A stretch of DNA of 64,000 nt from Planctomycetota bacterium (GCA_003696675.1 RFGH01000079.1:1-64000), one strand, 5' to 3'; positions 1 to 8,596 are shown, counted from the first letter of the stretch. The notes: generated from the letters alone by a model not told the origin. Numbers and translations: made by a program.

Positions 1-303
1 GGGTCGACCTCGGTGCGGACGCTGGAGTCGGCGGCGGGGCTGATGGAGGCGGGGCGTGCCGAGGAGGCGCGGGGGTGGTTTGAGACGGACATCCTGATCG
101 CGCCGGGGTATCGGTGGCGGGCGGTGGACGGGATGGTGACGAACTTCCACCTGCCGCGTTCGACGCTGATCGCGATGGTGGCGGCGGCGCTGGAGGGGCC
201 GGGCGTGGACGGGGTGGCGCGTGTGAAGGCGGTGTACGCGGAAGCGGTGCGGGAGGGGTATCGGTTTTTCTCGTATGGGGATGCGATGTTGATCCTCCCT
301 TGA
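1..303 (+). CDS. queA: tRNA preQ1(34) S-adenosylmethionine ribosyltransferase-isomerase, C-terminal part
   Basis: This is the last 100 codons of a gene that begins outside the window. QueA transfers and isomerises the ribosyl group of S-adenosylmethionine onto preQ1 at the wobble position of tRNA, giving epoxyqueuosine in the cytoplasm. The visible part has the family's C-terminal signatures: TSVRTLES at the start, then [29 protein letters not shown] and a final [13 protein letters not shown], ending in TGA at 301-303. Wobble positions are strongly G-rich, as in the mur genes that follow. The gap to murE is 55 bases. Identity is secure from these motifs; whether the upstream part is intact cannot be seen. 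Confidence 0.93.
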   Translation, partial: GSTSVRTLESAAGLMEAGRAEEARGWFETDILIAPGYRWRAVDGMVTNFHLPRSTLIAMVAAALEGPGVDGVARVKAVYAEAVREGYRFFSYGDAMLILP

Positions 304-358
304 GTGGGCGAAAAGTGCCCTTGCGCTGCGATGATCGTCGATCAAGAATGCAACGCGG

Positions 359-1933
359 ATGGAACTGGGCGAACTCATCTTGGGGCTGGATCTGCGGGTC
401 GTGGGGGACCCGTCGGGCGTGCGTGTGTGCGATGTGACGGAGGACTCGCGGACGGCCGTGCCGGGGTCGCTGTTCATCGCGCGGGGGGGGCTGAAGGCGG
501 ACGGGCGGCGGTACGCGGCGGCGGCGGTCGAGTGCGGGGCGGTCGCGGTGCTCAGCGACACGGACGACCTGGAGCTGCCGCGGCACGCGAAGGCGGTGGT
601 GTTGGTCACGCCCGAGGTGCCCCGGGTGGGGGCGATCGTCGGTGAGCGGTTCTGGGGGCGGCCGTCGGAGAAGCTGGCATTGGTCGGCGTGACGGGGACG
701 AATGGAAAGACCTCGGTGTCGACGATGGTCAGGGCGGTGCTGCAGTCGGCCCGGCTGGGCGGGCAGCGGGTGCGGTGCGGGCTGATCGGCGGGGTGGTGG
801 TGGACGACGGGCGGGAGGTCGCGGCCGCGATGATGACCACGCCGCCGGCGGTGGAGCTGTCGCGGACGCTGGCGACGATGGTGGACGCGGGGTGCGGGGC
901 GGCGGCGATGGAGGTGTCCAGCCATGCGCTGGACCAGCACCGGGCCGACGCGCTGGCGTTCGATGTCGCGGTGTTCACGAACCTGTCGGGGGACCACCTC
1001 GATTACCACAAGACGATGGAGGCGTACCTTGCGGCCAAGCGGCGGCTGTTCGAGCTGCTGCCGGCGGGCGGGGTGCGGGTGCTGAACGCGGACGACGAGC
1101 ACTCGAAGGCGATGGCGGGCCCGAACACGCGGTGGTGCTCGGTGGAGGGGCACGCGGACGCGTCGTGGCGGGCGACGGTGGGCGGGGCGACGCTGGACGG
1201 GATGGAGCTGTCGGTCGAATGTCCGCTGGGTTCGTTCACCGGGCATGTGGCGGCGGTAGGGGGGCACAACGCGATCAACGCGTTGCAGGCGCTGTGCGCG
1301 GGCGACGCGGCGATGGAGCGGCTGGGGCTCGGGGACGCGGAGCGGCTGGAGGCGCTGCGGCGCGGGCTGGGGGCGATCCGCCCGCCTCGGGGGCGGCTCG
1401 AGCGGGTGTCGGGCGCGGATGATCTGGTGACGGTGTTCGTGGACTTTGCGCACACGGACGACGCGCTGCGGCGGGCGCTCGACGCGGTGCGGGGCGTGCT
1501 GCCCGCGGGCGGGACGCTGACGGGCGTGTTCGGTTGCGGCGGGGACAAGGACCGGACCAAGCGGCCCCGCATGGGGCGGGTGGCGAGCGAGCGGTGCGAC
1601 CGGGTGGTGGTGACCTCGGACAACCCGCGGACGGAGCGGCCGAGCGCGATCGTGGACGAGATCCTGGCGGGTATTCCGGCGGGGGATCGCGGGAAGGTGA
1701 GCGTGCAGGTGGATCGCGGGAAGGCGATCCGGCACGCGATTACGACGGCGCGGGACGGGGAAGTGATCGTGATCGCGGGCAAGGGGCACGAGACCGAGCA
1801 GATCTCGTGCGACGCGGCGGGGAACCTGGTGTCGCGGCACTTCGATGACGCGGAGGAGGCCCGGGCGGCGCTGCGGGAGCGGCGGCTGCGGGGCGGGCCG
1901 AGCGAGCCGAAGGCGGCGGCGGGCACGGCATGA
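359..1933 (+). CDS. murE: UDP-N-acetylmuramoyl-tripeptide synthetase (meso-diaminopimelate-adding type)
   Basis: MurE adds the third amino acid of the peptidoglycan stem peptide in the cytoplasm, using ATP. The 524-residue product is slightly longer than E. coli MurE (495). The P-loop GTNGKTS is at residues 113-119, and EVSSHALDQ and DFAHTDDAL mark the central and C-terminal Mur ligase domains. DNPRTE at about 421-426 is the motif known to select meso-diaminopimelate rather than lysine. The stop overlaps the murF start as ATGA (1930-1933), so the two are translationally coupled. The ATG at 359 lacks a strong Shine-Dalgarno; I kept it because the N-terminal domain begins at once. Peptidoglycan synthesis is notable because planctomycetes were long thought to lack a wall. 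Confidence 0.95.
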   Translation: MELGELILGLDLRVVGDPSGVRVCDVTEDSRTAVPGSLFIARGGLKADGRRYAAAAVECGAVAVLSDTDDLELPRHAKAVVLVTPEVPRVGAIVGERFWGRPSEKLALVGVTGTNGKTSVSTMVRAVLQSARLGGQRVRCGLIGGVVVDDGREVAAAMMTTPPAVELSRTLATMVDAGCGAAAMEVSSHALDQHRADALAFDVAVFTNLSGDHLDYHKTMEAYLAAKRRLFELLPAGGVRVLNADDEHSKAMAGPNTRWCSVEGHADASWRATVGGATLDGMELSVECPLGSFTGHVAAVGGHNAINALQALCAGDAAMERLGLGDAERLEALRRGLGAIRPPRGRLERVSGADDLVTVFVDFAHTDDALRRALDAVRGVLPAGGTLTGVFGCGGDKDRTKRPRMGRVASERCDRVVVTSDNPRTERPSAIVDEILAGIPAGDRGKVSVQVDRGKAIRHAITTARDGEVIVIAGKGHETEQISCDAAGNLVSRHFDDAEEARAALRERRLRGGPSEPKAAAGTA

Positions 1934-3312
1934 CTTGGGATTTCGACCAGATCGCTGGGGCGGCGGGCGGGCGGTGGCTGATCGCGCCCAATGCCGTGGA
2001 TCGGACGCCGGTGGGCGCGGCGATCGACTCGCGCGAGGTCAAGCCCGGGATGCTGTTCGCGGCGTTCCGGGGCGAGCAGGCCGACGGGCACGCGTACATC
2101 CGGTCGGCGCGGGAGCGCGGGGCGGCGATGGCGTTGGCGACCGACGCGGAGCGGGTTCCCGGCGATGCCGGGATGCCGGTGCTGCTGGTCGAGGACGCGA
2201 CGGCGGCGCTGACCGGGCTGGCCGGTGCGTGGCCGGCGGCGCTGGCGGGGCTGAAGGTGGTCGGTATCACGGGTTCGAACGGGAAGACGACGACCTGCCG
2301 TCTGATGCACGCCGCGGCGTGCGGGGCCGGCGGGCTGCCGGGCACCTGCCCGAGCAAGAGCTTCAACAACGCGATCGGCGTGCCGGTCACGGTGCTCAAT
2401 GCGCGTCCGGGCGACCGCGTGCTGGTGTGCGAGATCGGGATGAGCACGCCGGGCGAGATCGCGCGGCGGTGCGAGACGGCCCGCCCGGATGCGGCGATCA
2501 TCACGACCGTGGCCGAGGCGCACCTGGAGGGTCTCGGCTCGCTGGAAGCGATCGCGATGGAGAAAGCGTCGATCATCGCGGGACTGCCGGAGGACGGCGT
2601 TGCGGTGATGCCGGCGGGGCTGCCGGTGTTGGACGCGGCTGTTGAGAAGGTCGGCACGCGGGCGCGGTTGGTCCGGGTGGGCGAGACGGCGGACGCGGAC
2701 GAGCGGATCTCGGAGGTGGTTGGGTCGTTCGAGTCGGCGTCGTTCACGATGTACGGGACGCGGTTCACGGTGCCGCTGCCGGGGGCGCACAACGCGCGGA
2801 ACGCGGCGCTGGCGGTGGTGGTGGCCCGGTGGCTCGGGTTGGATGACGCGGTGATCGCCCGGGGGCTGGGGTCGGCCGGGGGGGCGTCGATGCGGCTGCA
2901 GCGGGAGGTGATCCCGACCGAGCCGGCGATCACGGTGATCAATGATGCGTACAACGCCAATCCGGGCTCGATGCGGGCGGGGCTGGCGGTGCTGGCGGGG
3001 GCGCCGAGCATGGGTCGGCGTGTGGCGGTGCTGGGCGACATGCTGGAGTTGGGGCGTGATGGGCCGCGGCTGCACGCCGAGGTGCTGGCGCACGCTCGGT
3101 CGCTGGGTTTGGATGCTGTGTGGACATTCGGGCCGCTGTTCGCCGATGCCGGTGGCGAGGGCGAGCGTTCGACCGATGATGGTGCGATCGGGCGTTTGGC
3201 GTCCCGGATCGGTCCGGGCGACACGGTGCTTGTGAAAGGGTCCCGGGGCATGCGACTGGAGCGGCTGGTGGAGCTGTTGCGGTCGCGTGCGGCGGCGGGG
3301 TGCGGTCGCTGA
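1930..3312 (+). CDS. murF: UDP-N-acetylmuramoyl-tripeptide--D-alanyl-D-alanine ligase
   Basis: MurF joins D-Ala-D-Ala to the UDP-MurNAc-tripeptide, completing the soluble pentapeptide precursor. The 460-residue protein shows the ATP-binding GITGSNGKTTT at about 112-122, the EIGMSTPGEI segment where the family has its conserved EMG-type motif, and NDAYNANPGSM in the C-terminal domain. Length is normal for MurF. The ATG overlaps the murE stop by four bases, and its own stop TGA (3310-3312) overlaps the preferred ATG of mraY by one base, so murE-murF-mraY form one coupled unit following the usual dcw order. No other division or wall genes follow: the next gene is on the other strand. Confidence 0.95.
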   Translation: MTWDFDQIAGAAGGRWLIAPNAVDRTPVGAAIDSREVKPGMLFAAFRGEQADGHAYIRSARERGAAMALATDAERVPGDAGMPVLLVEDATAALTGLAGAWPAALAGLKVVGITGSNGKTTTCRLMHAAACGAGGLPGTCPSKSFNNAIGVPVTVLNARPGDRVLVCEIGMSTPGEIARRCETARPDAAIITTVAEAHLEGLGSLEAIAMEKASIIAGLPEDGVAVMPAGLPVLDAAVEKVGTRARLVRVGETADADERISEVVGSFESASFTMYGTRFTVPLPGAHNARNAALAVVVARWLGLDDAVIARGLGSAGGASMRLQREVIPTEPAITVINDAYNANPGSMRAGLAVLAGAPSMGRRVAVLGDMLELGRDGPRLHAEVLAHARSLGLDAVWTFGPLFADAGGEGERSTDDGAIGRLASRIGPGDTVLVKGSRGMRLERLVELLRSRAAAGCGR

Positions 3313-4496
3313 TGCTGTATCTGCTCTTTGATGCGATGCGCGAGTGGCTGTCTCGGGTGGGCTTGTATTCGGTGTTCGGGGTGATGGACCAGATCCAGTT
3401 CCGTGCGCTGCTGGCGGCGGGGCTGTCGTTCGGGATCGTGATCGCGTTGGGCAAGCGGACGATCCGGTTCCTGGTGAGCCTGAAGATCGGCGATGGGGGC
3501 GAGAGCGACGCGGAAGTGCTGCGGGCGCACGCCAAGAGCAAGGCCAATGTGCCAACGATGGGCGGGGTGCTCATCTGCGGATCGATCTTCGCCAGCACGT
3601 TTTTGCTGGCGGACATCACCGTGCCGGTGGTGTTCCTCGGGCTGTTCGTGCTGGTGTGGCTGGCGTGTGTCGGCGGCGCGGACGATTGGCTGAAGCTGAC
3701 CGCGGCGCGTCGTGGCACGGGTCGTCAGGGCCTCAAGTCCTGGGAGAAGCTGGTCTTTCAGCTCGGGGTGGGGCTGCTGGCGGGGTACTTCGCGTATCGG
3801 TTCGCGATCAATGAGTTCGGTCCATCGCTGGGCCATGTTCTGAATCTGCCGTTCCAGCGGACCTTTGTGCCGGGGCAGTGGATCGTGAATCCGAGCCTGA
3901 TTTATCTGTCGATGCCGGTGTTCGTGGTGCTGGCGGTGCTGATGATCGCCGGGATGAGCAACGCGGTGAACATCACCGACGGGATGGACGGTTTGGCGGG
4001 CGGGATCTCGTGCGTGGTGAGTTTCGCGCTGCTGGTGCTGACCCTGATCGCGGGTTCGGAGCAGTGGTCACAGATGCTGCTGCTGCCGCATGTGGCACGG
4101 TCGGACGAGCTGGCGGTGCTGTCCGGGTCGATGGCGGGGGCGTGTCTGGGGTTCCTGTGGTGGAACGCGGCTCCGGCGCAGGTTTTCATGGGCGACACCG
4201 GGTCGCTGGCGCTGGGCGGGCTGATCGGCTACATCGCGATGGTGATCCGGCAGGAAGTGGTCGTGCTGATCATGTGCGGCGTGTTCCTGCTGGAGATCGC
4301 GTCGGTGGTGATGCAGGTGGGGTGGTTCAAGTACACCCGGATCAAGACCGGCACGGGGCGGCGGATCTTCCGCGTCGCGCCGTACCACCACCATCTGCAT
4401 CTGGGCGGCTGGGCGGAGAATCAGGTGGTCGTGCGGCTGTGGATCCTGGCGATCCTGCTGTGCGTGGTGGCGTTGGCGACGCTGAAGCTGCGCTGA
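3312..4496 (+). CDS. mraY: phospho-N-acetylmuramoyl-pentapeptide-transferase
   Basis: MraY moves phospho-MurNAc-pentapeptide to undecaprenyl phosphate, making lipid I at the inner face of the membrane. The 394-residue product is very hydrophobic, with about ten membrane segments. Family motifs are present: KANVPTMGG near the N terminus, the acidic pair in GGADDWLKL, NAVNITDGMDGLAGG, MGDTGSLALGG and the cytoplasmic HHHLHLGGW. Two starts are possible: GTG at 3300, inside murF, or ATG at 3312, which overlaps the murF stop as TGATG. I chose 3312 because such one-base overlaps recur in this window. The N-terminal part (LYLLFDAMREWLSRVGLYSVFGVMD) is normal for the family. Confidence 0.95.
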   Translation: MLYLLFDAMREWLSRVGLYSVFGVMDQIQFRALLAAGLSFGIVIALGKRTIRFLVSLKIGDGGESDAEVLRAHAKSKANVPTMGGVLICGSIFASTFLLADITVPVVFLGLFVLVWLACVGGADDWLKLTAARRGTGRQGLKSWEKLVFQLGVGLLAGYFAYRFAINEFGPSLGHVLNLPFQRTFVPGQWIVNPSLIYLSMPVFVVLAVLMIAGMSNAVNITDGMDGLAGGISCVVSFALLVLTLIAGSEQWSQMLLLPHVARSDELAVLSGSMAGACLGFLWWNAAPAQVFMGDTGSLALGGLIGYIAMVIRQEVVVLIMCGVFLLEIASVVMQVGWFKYTRIKTGTGRRIFRVAPYHHHLHLGGWAENQVVVRLWILAILLCVVALATLKLR

Positions 4497-4514
4497 TCGA
4501 TCGGGACCGGCGGA

Positions 4515-5213
4515 TCAGGGCTGGAGACGCGTCGCGGACCACGGGCCACCGGAGTAGGTGTCGCCGGACTTCGTGAGCGTGCGGGTCCAGCGGGCCCGGT
4601 CGTGGATGCGTCCGACGCCGTTGCACCAGAGTTCGACGGACTCGAACCAGAGGCGGAAGCCGCCCCAGTGGGGCGGGCGGTCGATCTCGATGGGTTGCCC
4701 GCTCACGGCGGCGGCGAGGTCGATGCCGAGTTGCTTGGCCGTGTGACGGACCTTGTTGAGCAGGGCTTCGCGGGACGCGATGGGCTCGGATTGATCGCTG
4801 GCCCACGCGCCAAGCCGGGATTCCCAGCGTCGGCTGTGGAAGTAGTCGTCGGATTCGGCGGGCGGTGAGACGGTCACGGGGCCTTCCACGCGGATCTGGC
4901 GGTCGACATCGTCCCAGTGGAAGACGGCCGCGGCGCGGGGGTTGGCTTGGAGGGCGCGGCCCTTGCGGCCGTTGTAGTTGGTGAAGAAGACCAGGCAGCC
5001 GAGGTCGTCGTGGAGGTGCTTGCAGAGGACGACGCGGGCCGAGGGTCGGCCATCGGGATCGATGGTGGCCAGGGTCATGGCGTTGGGGTTTGGTTGCCAG
5101 CGGCGGCGGTGGGCGTCGTCGAACCAGGCCCGGAACAGGGGGATGGGGGATTTGGGGAGGTGGTCGGGCAGGGATTCGCCTTGTCCGATCTCGCCGAGGG
5201 CGCGGGTGGTCAT
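4515..5213 (-). CDS. pdxH: pyridoxamine/pyridoxine 5'-phosphate oxidase
   Basis: PdxH is a cytoplasmic FMN enzyme that oxidises pyridoxamine or pyridoxine phosphate to pyridoxal 5'-phosphate. The 232-residue protein has the full family pattern: NAMTLATIDPDGRPSARVVL (FMN site), FFTNYNGRKGRALQANPRAAAVFHW, the QIRVEGPV strand, SRRWESRLGAWASDQS, and the C-terminal PPHWGGFRLWFESVELW followed by RWTRTLT. The start MTTRALGE is set by a TATCCT hexamer five bases upstream, with no Shine-Dalgarno. It converges with mraY with an 18-base gap and is divergent from dnaB. The reading frame stays open upstream, but that stretch lies outside the PdxH homology and is the shadow of dnaB. Confidence 0.95.
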   Translation of the reverse strand: MTTRALGEIGQGESLPDHLPKSPIPLFRAWFDDAHRRRWQPNPNAMTLATIDPDGRPSARVVLCKHLHDDLGCLVFFTNYNGRKGRALQANPRAAAVFHWDDVDRQIRVEGPVTVSPPAESDDYFHSRRWESRLGAWASDQSEPIASREALLNKVRHTAKQLGIDLAAAVSGQPIEIDRPPHWGGFRLWFESVELWCNGVGRIHDRARWTRTLTKSGDTYSGGPWSATRLQP

Positions 5214-5218
5214 GGGCA

Positions 5219-5224
5219 AGGATA
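5219..5224 (-). promoter_or_regulatory. -10-like hexamer of pdxH (TATCCT)
   Basis: On the minus strand TATCCT lies five bases before the pdxH ATG. There is no Shine-Dalgarno and no clear -35 box. The spacing would put the transcript start at or next to the start codon, so a leaderless message is inferred. Confidence 0.45.
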
Positions 5225-5354
5225 CGGTGGCAGGCCCGGCGGCGATGCCCCCCATATGGGGTCTATCCACCGGATGGACGGGGTTTTCCTGTCGGTTGGG
5301 CGGGAAGTTTCGGTAGGACTCGACAACCGGGTCGGGGGCTGCCACGATGCATCC

Positions 5355-7112
5355 GTGAGCCGAGAGAAGAGCCAGACGAAGAAGTTCCTCAGCGACCCCG
5401 ACGCGATCGGCAAGCTGTTCGACCGCACCCCCCCGCACGCGGTGGACGCCGAGCGTTCGCTGCTGGGGGCGATCCTGCTGGATCCGAGCGTGCTGAACGA
5501 TGTGGTCGAGCTGCTGCCGGGTCCGGAGTCGTTCTATAAGGAGGCGCATTCGACGATTTACAAGTCGTTGTTGGACACCTTCGATGCGCATCAGTCGGGC
5601 GATCTGGTGCAGTTGACCGAGAGCCTGCGGGCCCGGGGTGTGTTGGACCGGGTGGGCGGCACGGGGTATCTGATGGAACTGGCCGAGGCGGTGCCGAGCG
5701 CCGCGTCGGCGCCGTACTACGCCCGTCTGATTGCGGACTCGGCGCGGTTGCGGAAGCTGATCGACGCGGCCGGCGAGATCCTGCACGATGCGTACACGCA
5801 GGTCGACGGCACGCCGGATAGCGCCAAGCGGGTGATCGATCTGGCGGAGAAGCGGATCTTCGACATCGCTTCTGAGGACATCAACGCCGAGCCGGAGTCG
5901 CTCAAGGAGCTGTTGATCGCGGAGATGACCCGCATCGACGAGGCTGACGGCAAGCCGATCTCGGGAATCCCGACGGGGTTCACCGATCTGGACGAGCTGA
6001 CGAGCGGTCTGCAACCGGAAGAGATGATGATTCTGGCGGCGAGACCCTCGATGGGGAAAACGGCGTTCGCGCTGAATCTGGCGGAGCAAATCGCGTTCGG
6101 CGGTGTGACGCCGTGGGAGCCGAAGAAGAACGCGCGTCCGGTGCCGGTGGGCATTTTCAGCCTTGAGATGTCGCGTGGTTCGCTGGTGCAGCGGTTGCTG
6201 TCCGCGCGGTCGGGTGTGGACGCCAGCCGGCTGCGGTCCGGGCATGTGGGCGAGGAAGAGTGGCGCAGGCTTCAGCAGGCGGCGGACGAGTTGTCGCAGG
6301 CGCCGATGGTGATCGACGACACGCCGGGCATGACCGTTCTGACGCTGCGGGCCAAGGCGAGGCGGATGAAGCAGCGGCACGACATCGGCTGCATCGTGAT
6401 CGACTACTTGCAGTTGCTTTCTTCGCCGTCTTCGGCGCGTGAGAGCCGGCAGGTGGAAGTCTCGGAGATCAGCCGCTCGATCAAGGCGCTCGCACGCGAG
6501 CTCAAGGTGCCGGTGATTTGTCTGGCACAGCTCAACCGCGGGGCGGAACAGCGGGAGGGCAACCGCCCCCGCATGAGCGATCTGCGCGAGTCGGGCTCGA
6601 TCGAGCAGGACGCCGATGTTGTGGCGTTGCTGCATCGTGAGTCGTACTACCACCGCGGCGATCCCGCGTGGGACCCGAAGTCTCCCGAGTTCGACGAGGA
6701 CAACCGCGAGAAGCTGAACCTCGCCGAGCTGATCATCGCCAAGCAGCGCAACGGTCCGACGGGAACCGTCAAGCTGGTGTGGGATTCGTCTGTGGTTCGG
6801 TTCAAGAACTACGACGGGCTTCACTCGGGCGGGAGCTATGGGTTCTCGCGTGACTTCGCCGACGAGCCGAACTTTGCACCCAAGACGCCTGCAACGGGCG
6901 TGGCGTTCGGGGGTGGCGGATACGGCGACGGGGACGACGGGTTCGGTGTGCCCGACTTCGGTGAGCCGAAGCCGATGCCGCCGTCGTCCGCCCCTGCACC
7001 ACGCGAGTATCGCGGCTTCGCGCCGGGCAAGAAGACCGGGCCGGAGGTCGATTTCCGGGACGGTTCCGGCAACGATATCGACTTCGACGACGAAGAGCTG
7101 CCGCCGTTCTGA
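5355..7112 (+). CDS. dnaB: replicative DNA helicase with long acidic C-terminal tail
   Basis: DnaB is the hexameric helicase that unwinds DNA at the replication fork. The N-terminal primase-interacting domain starts at PPHAVDAERSLLGAILLDPSVL and the RecA-like domain carries the Walker A RPSMGKTAF near residue 230, then GIFSLEMSRGSLVQRLLS, IVIDYLQLL, LAQLNRG and RPRMSDLRESGSIEQDADVV. No intein is seen. The GTG at 5355 is chosen because it places about 25 residues before the conserved domain and a CACGAT hexamer lies six bases upstream. At 585 residues it is over 100 longer than most DnaB. The excess is a Gly/Pro-rich, acidic tail from about residue 480 ending in DIDFDDEELPPF, which resembles the tip of SSB. 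Confidence 0.93.
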   Translation: MSREKSQTKKFLSDPDAIGKLFDRTPPHAVDAERSLLGAILLDPSVLNDVVELLPGPESFYKEAHSTIYKSLLDTFDAHQSGDLVQLTESLRARGVLDRVGGTGYLMELAEAVPSAASAPYYARLIADSARLRKLIDAAGEILHDAYTQVDGTPDSAKRVIDLAEKRIFDIASEDINAEPESLKELLIAEMTRIDEADGKPISGIPTGFTDLDELTSGLQPEEMMILAARPSMGKTAFALNLAEQIAFGGVTPWEPKKNARPVPVGIFSLEMSRGSLVQRLLSARSGVDASRLRSGHVGEEEWRRLQQAADELSQAPMVIDDTPGMTVLTLRAKARRMKQRHDIGCIVIDYLQLLSSPSSARESRQVEVSEISRSIKALARELKVPVICLAQLNRGAEQREGNRPRMSDLRESGSIEQDADVVALLHRESYYHRGDPAWDPKSPEFDEDNREKLNLAELIIAKQRNGPTGTVKLVWDSSVVRFKNYDGLHSGGSYGFSRDFADEPNFAPKTPATGVAFGGGGYGDGDDGFGVPDFGEPKPMPPSSAPAPREYRGFAPGKKTGPEVDFRDGSGNDIDFDDEELPPF

Positions 7113-7127
7113 CCGCCACCGCGCGGA

Positions 7128-7343
7128 TCAGATCCCCGCGTTCTGCAGACGCCGGTTGATGTTGGCCCGCTCGATCATGCCGGGGATCAGGAACAGGTCG
7201 ACGATCTGCCCGATGAGGAACAGCCCGCCGGTGAGCAGCCAGATGATGCCGGTGACCCACTTGCCGGCGTAGAAGCGGTGGATGCCGGCGAAGCCGATGA
7301 AGACGAACAACCAGAACAGATAGCCGACGCCGGTGGATTTCAT
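7128..7343 (-). CDS. small TM2-domain membrane protein
   Basis: A 71-residue protein with two hydrophobic helices, VGYLFWLFVFIGFAGIH and ITGIIWLLTGGLFLIG-like, around the loop HRFYAGKWVTG. This F-x-G-x-HRFYxGK pattern followed by an acidic DLFLIPGMI stretch is the TM2 domain signature. The function of bacterial TM2 proteins is unknown. The start is supported by a GGAGG-like site just upstream on the minus strand. It converges with dnaB, with a 15-base gap, and lies downstream of pfkA, with which it could be co-transcribed. Confidence 0.85.
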   Translation of the reverse strand: MKSTGVGYLFWLFVFIGFAGIHRFYAGKWVTGIIWLLTGGLFLIGQIVDLFLIPGMIERANINRRLQNAGI

Positions 7344-7397
7344 GCGAGACCTCCTCCCTGTGTTGTTGGGGAGGGCACGCGCCGGGTTTCGGGAGGC

Positions 7398-8522
7398 TCA
7401 CCGATCGCCGAAGCAGGTATACACGCTGCGCGCCGCGGCGATCAGCGGGTGGTCTTTGGGCACCAGCCGCTGCTTGCCCGCAGCGGCGGTGATCTCGACA
7501 TCGCCGAGGTTGCCGCCCTGCATGACGACGAGCCGGTTCTTTTTGCCCATCTTGAGCAGTTCCATGGCGTGGTGCCCGAACTGGGTCGCCAGCACGCGGT
7601 CGCCCGGGACGGGGGTGCCGCCACGCTGGGTGTGCCCGAGGACGACATAGCGGGACTCGATCTCGGTGCGCTTCTCGATCTCGTCGGCCAGCCACTTGCC
7701 CACGCCGCCGAGCCGGATGGGGTCGGGGCTGGTCTCGTCGACGCGTTCGACAATTTGGGCGCCGCCCTTGGGCTTGGCGCCCTCGGCGGCGGCGATGATG
7801 GTGAAGCGCTTGCCCTTCTGGCTGCGGTCCAGGCAGGCTTTGCAGATCACATCAAGATCGAACTCGATCTCGGGGAGAAGGATCACATCGGCGCCGCTGG
7901 CCACGCCCGCGTGGAGGGTGATCCAGCCGGCGTTGCGTCCCATCAGTTCGACGACCATGACGCGGTGGTGGCTGGCGGCGGTGGTGTGGACGCGGTCGAG
8001 GGCCTCGGTGGCGACGGAGACGGCGGTCTGGAAGCCGAAGGTGATGTCGGTGCCGAAGAGGTCGTTGTCGATGGTCTTGGGCACGCCGATGCAGTTGATG
8101 CCGGCGTCGGCGATGGGCTTGGCGGCCGACATGGTGCCGTCGCCCCCGATGACGACCAGGGCCTCGATCTTGCGGATGTTCAGGTGGGTCAGGCAGACCT
8201 CGGTGAGATCGCGGTACTTGAGGCTGCCGTCCTCGTTGCGCCCGACGGGGTACTTCTGGGGGTTGGTCTTGTTGTTGGAGCCGAGGATGGTGCCGCCCAT
8301 CGTGAGGATGTTGGAGACATCGTCCAGCCCGAGGGGCTTGATGCGGTCCTCGATCAGCCCGAGGAAGCCGTCCTCGATGCCCATGACCTCGATGCCGTGG
8401 TTGATGGCGTCCTTGACGACGGCCCGGATGACGGCGTTGAGCCCGGGGCAGTCCCCGCCGCCCGTGAGGACGCCGATGCGCTTGAGGTTGGCTGCGGAGA
8501 CGCGGTCGTTGATGGTGGCCAT
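7398..8522 (-). CDS. pfkA: 6-phosphofructokinase, predicted ATP-dependent
   Basis: Phosphofructokinase phosphorylates fructose 6-phosphate to the 1,6-bisphosphate in glycolysis. The 374-residue protein has GVLTGGGDCPGLNAVIRAVV at the N terminus, the nucleotide loop VVIGGDGTMSAA, the substrate motif GVPKTIDNDLFGTD, and MGRNAGWITL. The residue after GGD is Gly, as in ATP users (PPi enzymes have Asp). The lysine in PKTIDND is the residue otherwise found in PPi enzymes. The Gly/Lys pair is known from actinobacterial ATP-dependent enzymes, so ATP is favoured. The start MATINDRV has a TACCAT hexamer eight bases upstream and no Shine-Dalgarno. It is divergent from the DUF58 operon. Confidence 0.93.
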   Translation of the reverse strand: MATINDRVSAANLKRIGVLTGGGDCPGLNAVIRAVVKDAINHGIEVMGIEDGFLGLIEDRIKPLGLDDVSNILTMGGTILGSNNKTNPQKYPVGRNEDGSLKYRDLTEVCLTHLNIRKIEALVVIGGDGTMSAAKPIADAGINCIGVPKTIDNDLFGTDITFGFQTAVSVATEALDRVHTTAASHHRVMVVELMGRNAGWITLHAGVASGADVILLPEIEFDLDVICKACLDRSQKGKRFTIIAAAEGAKPKGGAQIVERVDETSPDPIRLGGVGKWLADEIEKRTEIESRYVVLGHTQRGGTPVPGDRVLATQFGHHAMELLKMGKKNRLVVMQGGNLGDVEITAAAGKQRLVPKDHPLIAAARSVYTCFGDR

Positions 8523-8530
8523 ATGGGGGG

Positions 8531-8536
8531 ATGGTA
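8531..8536 (-). promoter_or_regulatory. -10-like hexamer of pfkA (TACCAT)
   Basis: TACCAT on the minus strand, eight bases before the pfkA ATG, without a Shine-Dalgarno in between. It fits the leaderless pattern repeated across the window. No convincing -35 box. Confidence 0.45.
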
Positions 8537-8581
8537 GTGTGAAGCAGGGAGGCGTGCGGCAGCCGAGAGGCCCGGGCACGG

Positions 8582-8587
8582 TACGAT
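8582..8587 (+). promoter_or_regulatory. -10-like hexamer of the DUF58-led operon (TACGAT)
   Basis: TACGAT nine bases before the ATG at 8597. A weak AAGG lies between. It faces away from the pfkA hexamer only about 45 bases away, so the two divergent promoters share a very short control region. Confidence 0.45.
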
Positions 8588-8596
8588 CGGTCAAGG

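Noticed and set aside
1003-3836. Very long open frames on the minus strand opposite murE-murF-mraY
   Set aside because: They are Arg/Pro/His-rich shadows caused by G-rich wobble positions; the plus-strand proteins have clear family motifs.
4917-5354. In-frame upstream extension of dnaB by about 146 codons
   Set aside because: It runs opposite pdxH, has no homology to DnaB and is only an open shadow; the GTG at 5355 fits the family.
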